Assembly: GCA_016929985.1 (NCBI GenBank)
Contig: JAFGIH010000762.1
Span: forward strand, 1 to 5,158
Direction of reading: 5' to 3'
From: Thermoleophilia bacterium
GTDB lineage: Bacteria; Actinomycetota; Thermoleophilia; RBG-16-64-13
DNA: 5,158 nt
Below the pieces are notes generated by a model. It had not been told where the DNA came from, did not search any database, and was given only the letters and a program-made list of their open reading frames with translations. The position numbers and the translations under genes were made by a program. Positions 4,985 to 5,158 of this stretch are shown piece after piece (position 1 is the stretch's first letter; each line of letters begins with the position of its first letter).

Positions 4985-5158
4985 GTGAACAAGAGACGCG
5001 CGTCTAGACCCATCAACGAGGAGCTCCCGGCCCTCATGGCGGAGCGTGGCTGGAGGCCCCTAGATATCTACGCGAACGGTGGCCCGGCTCCAGATGCCAC
5101 AAGCCGCTACTGCAATCGGAAACGCGGTCTTGTGGCAGAGCCTCGGGTGATCAGGACG
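4985..5158 (+). CDS. Divergent helix-turn-helix-like regulator, N-terminal 58 aa only
   Basis: The frame is open from 4976 to the right edge. It begins GTG AAC AAG; GTG at 4979 is an in-frame alternative two codons earlier, and the preceding in-frame TAG (4973-4975) bars earlier starts. Residues 1-58 run MNKRRASRPINEELPALMAE, then RGWRPLDIYA and a TSRYCNRKRGL segment ending in AEPRVIRT at the edge. This resembles an XRE-type HTH: a first helix (INEELPALMAERGW), a second helix around LDIYA, a recognition-like TSRYCN, then the R-G-L turn. Similarity is by pattern only. Divergence from the XRE gene and shared control region suggest the opposing arm of a switch, possibly the lysogenic repressor. 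No SD is present; the start is probably leaderless. Confidence 0.6.
   Translation, partial: MNKRRASRPINEELPALMAERGWRPLDIYANGGPAPDATSRYCNRKRGLVAEPRVIRT

Noticed and set aside
1..5158. tRNA, rRNA, CRISPR array, insertion sequence or attachment site
   Set aside because: No cloverleaf, regularly spaced repeats, transposase gene or terminal inverted repeats were seen on either strand.

Overview
The window reads as the early/control region of a temperate phage, prophage or related mobile element from a high-GC host. G+C is roughly 60% by eye. Seven genes on the minus strand form one tightly packed leftward series, and one gene on the plus strand diverges from them at the right end. The host cannot be named. 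Strong AAGGAG/GGGAGG ribosome binding sites, GTG starts and a leaderless-looking gene would suit an actinobacterium, but that is only a lean. No integrase or structural phage gene is visible, so the phage assignment rests on gene content and layout.

Layout from right to left. At 4985-5158 a plus-strand gene, cut by the window edge, starts a small helix-turn-helix-like protein and looks leaderless. The 104-bp divergent control region (4881-4984) holds a candidate leftward promoter with a 17-bp spacer and two TTG/CAA palindrome-like sites, one at the -35 and one at the transcript start. The leftward series then encodes: a 101-aa XRE/Cro-like regulator; an 83-aa unknown protein; a 607-aa beta-type DNA methyltransferase carrying an in-frame LAGLIDADG-type domain; a 64-aa single-pass membrane protein; a 123-aa unknown helical protein; a 369-aa protein read here as a divergent single-strand annealing protein (RecT/Rad52-like role) with an SSB-like acidic tail ending in Phe; and an SbcD-type metallophosphoesterase nuclease that runs off the left edge. 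Several junctions overlap or nearly touch (17 bp, 4 bp, 1-nt gap, 17 bp), suggesting one polycistronic transcript with translational coupling.

Proposed working model (inference): the two divergent regulators form a lysogeny/lysis-type switch. Once the leftward promoter opens, the methyltransferase marks the element's DNA, since no cognate restriction nuclease is visible, and the nuclease plus annealing protein provide recombination or replication functions. The most unusual points are the LAGLIDADG domain inside the methyltransferase without visible intein splicing motifs, the SSB-like tail, and a 16-bp operator-like word present both at the promoter and inside the 3' part of the regulator gene. 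There is no gene-free stretch longer than 300 bp. No tRNA, rRNA, CRISPR array or insertion sequence was seen.
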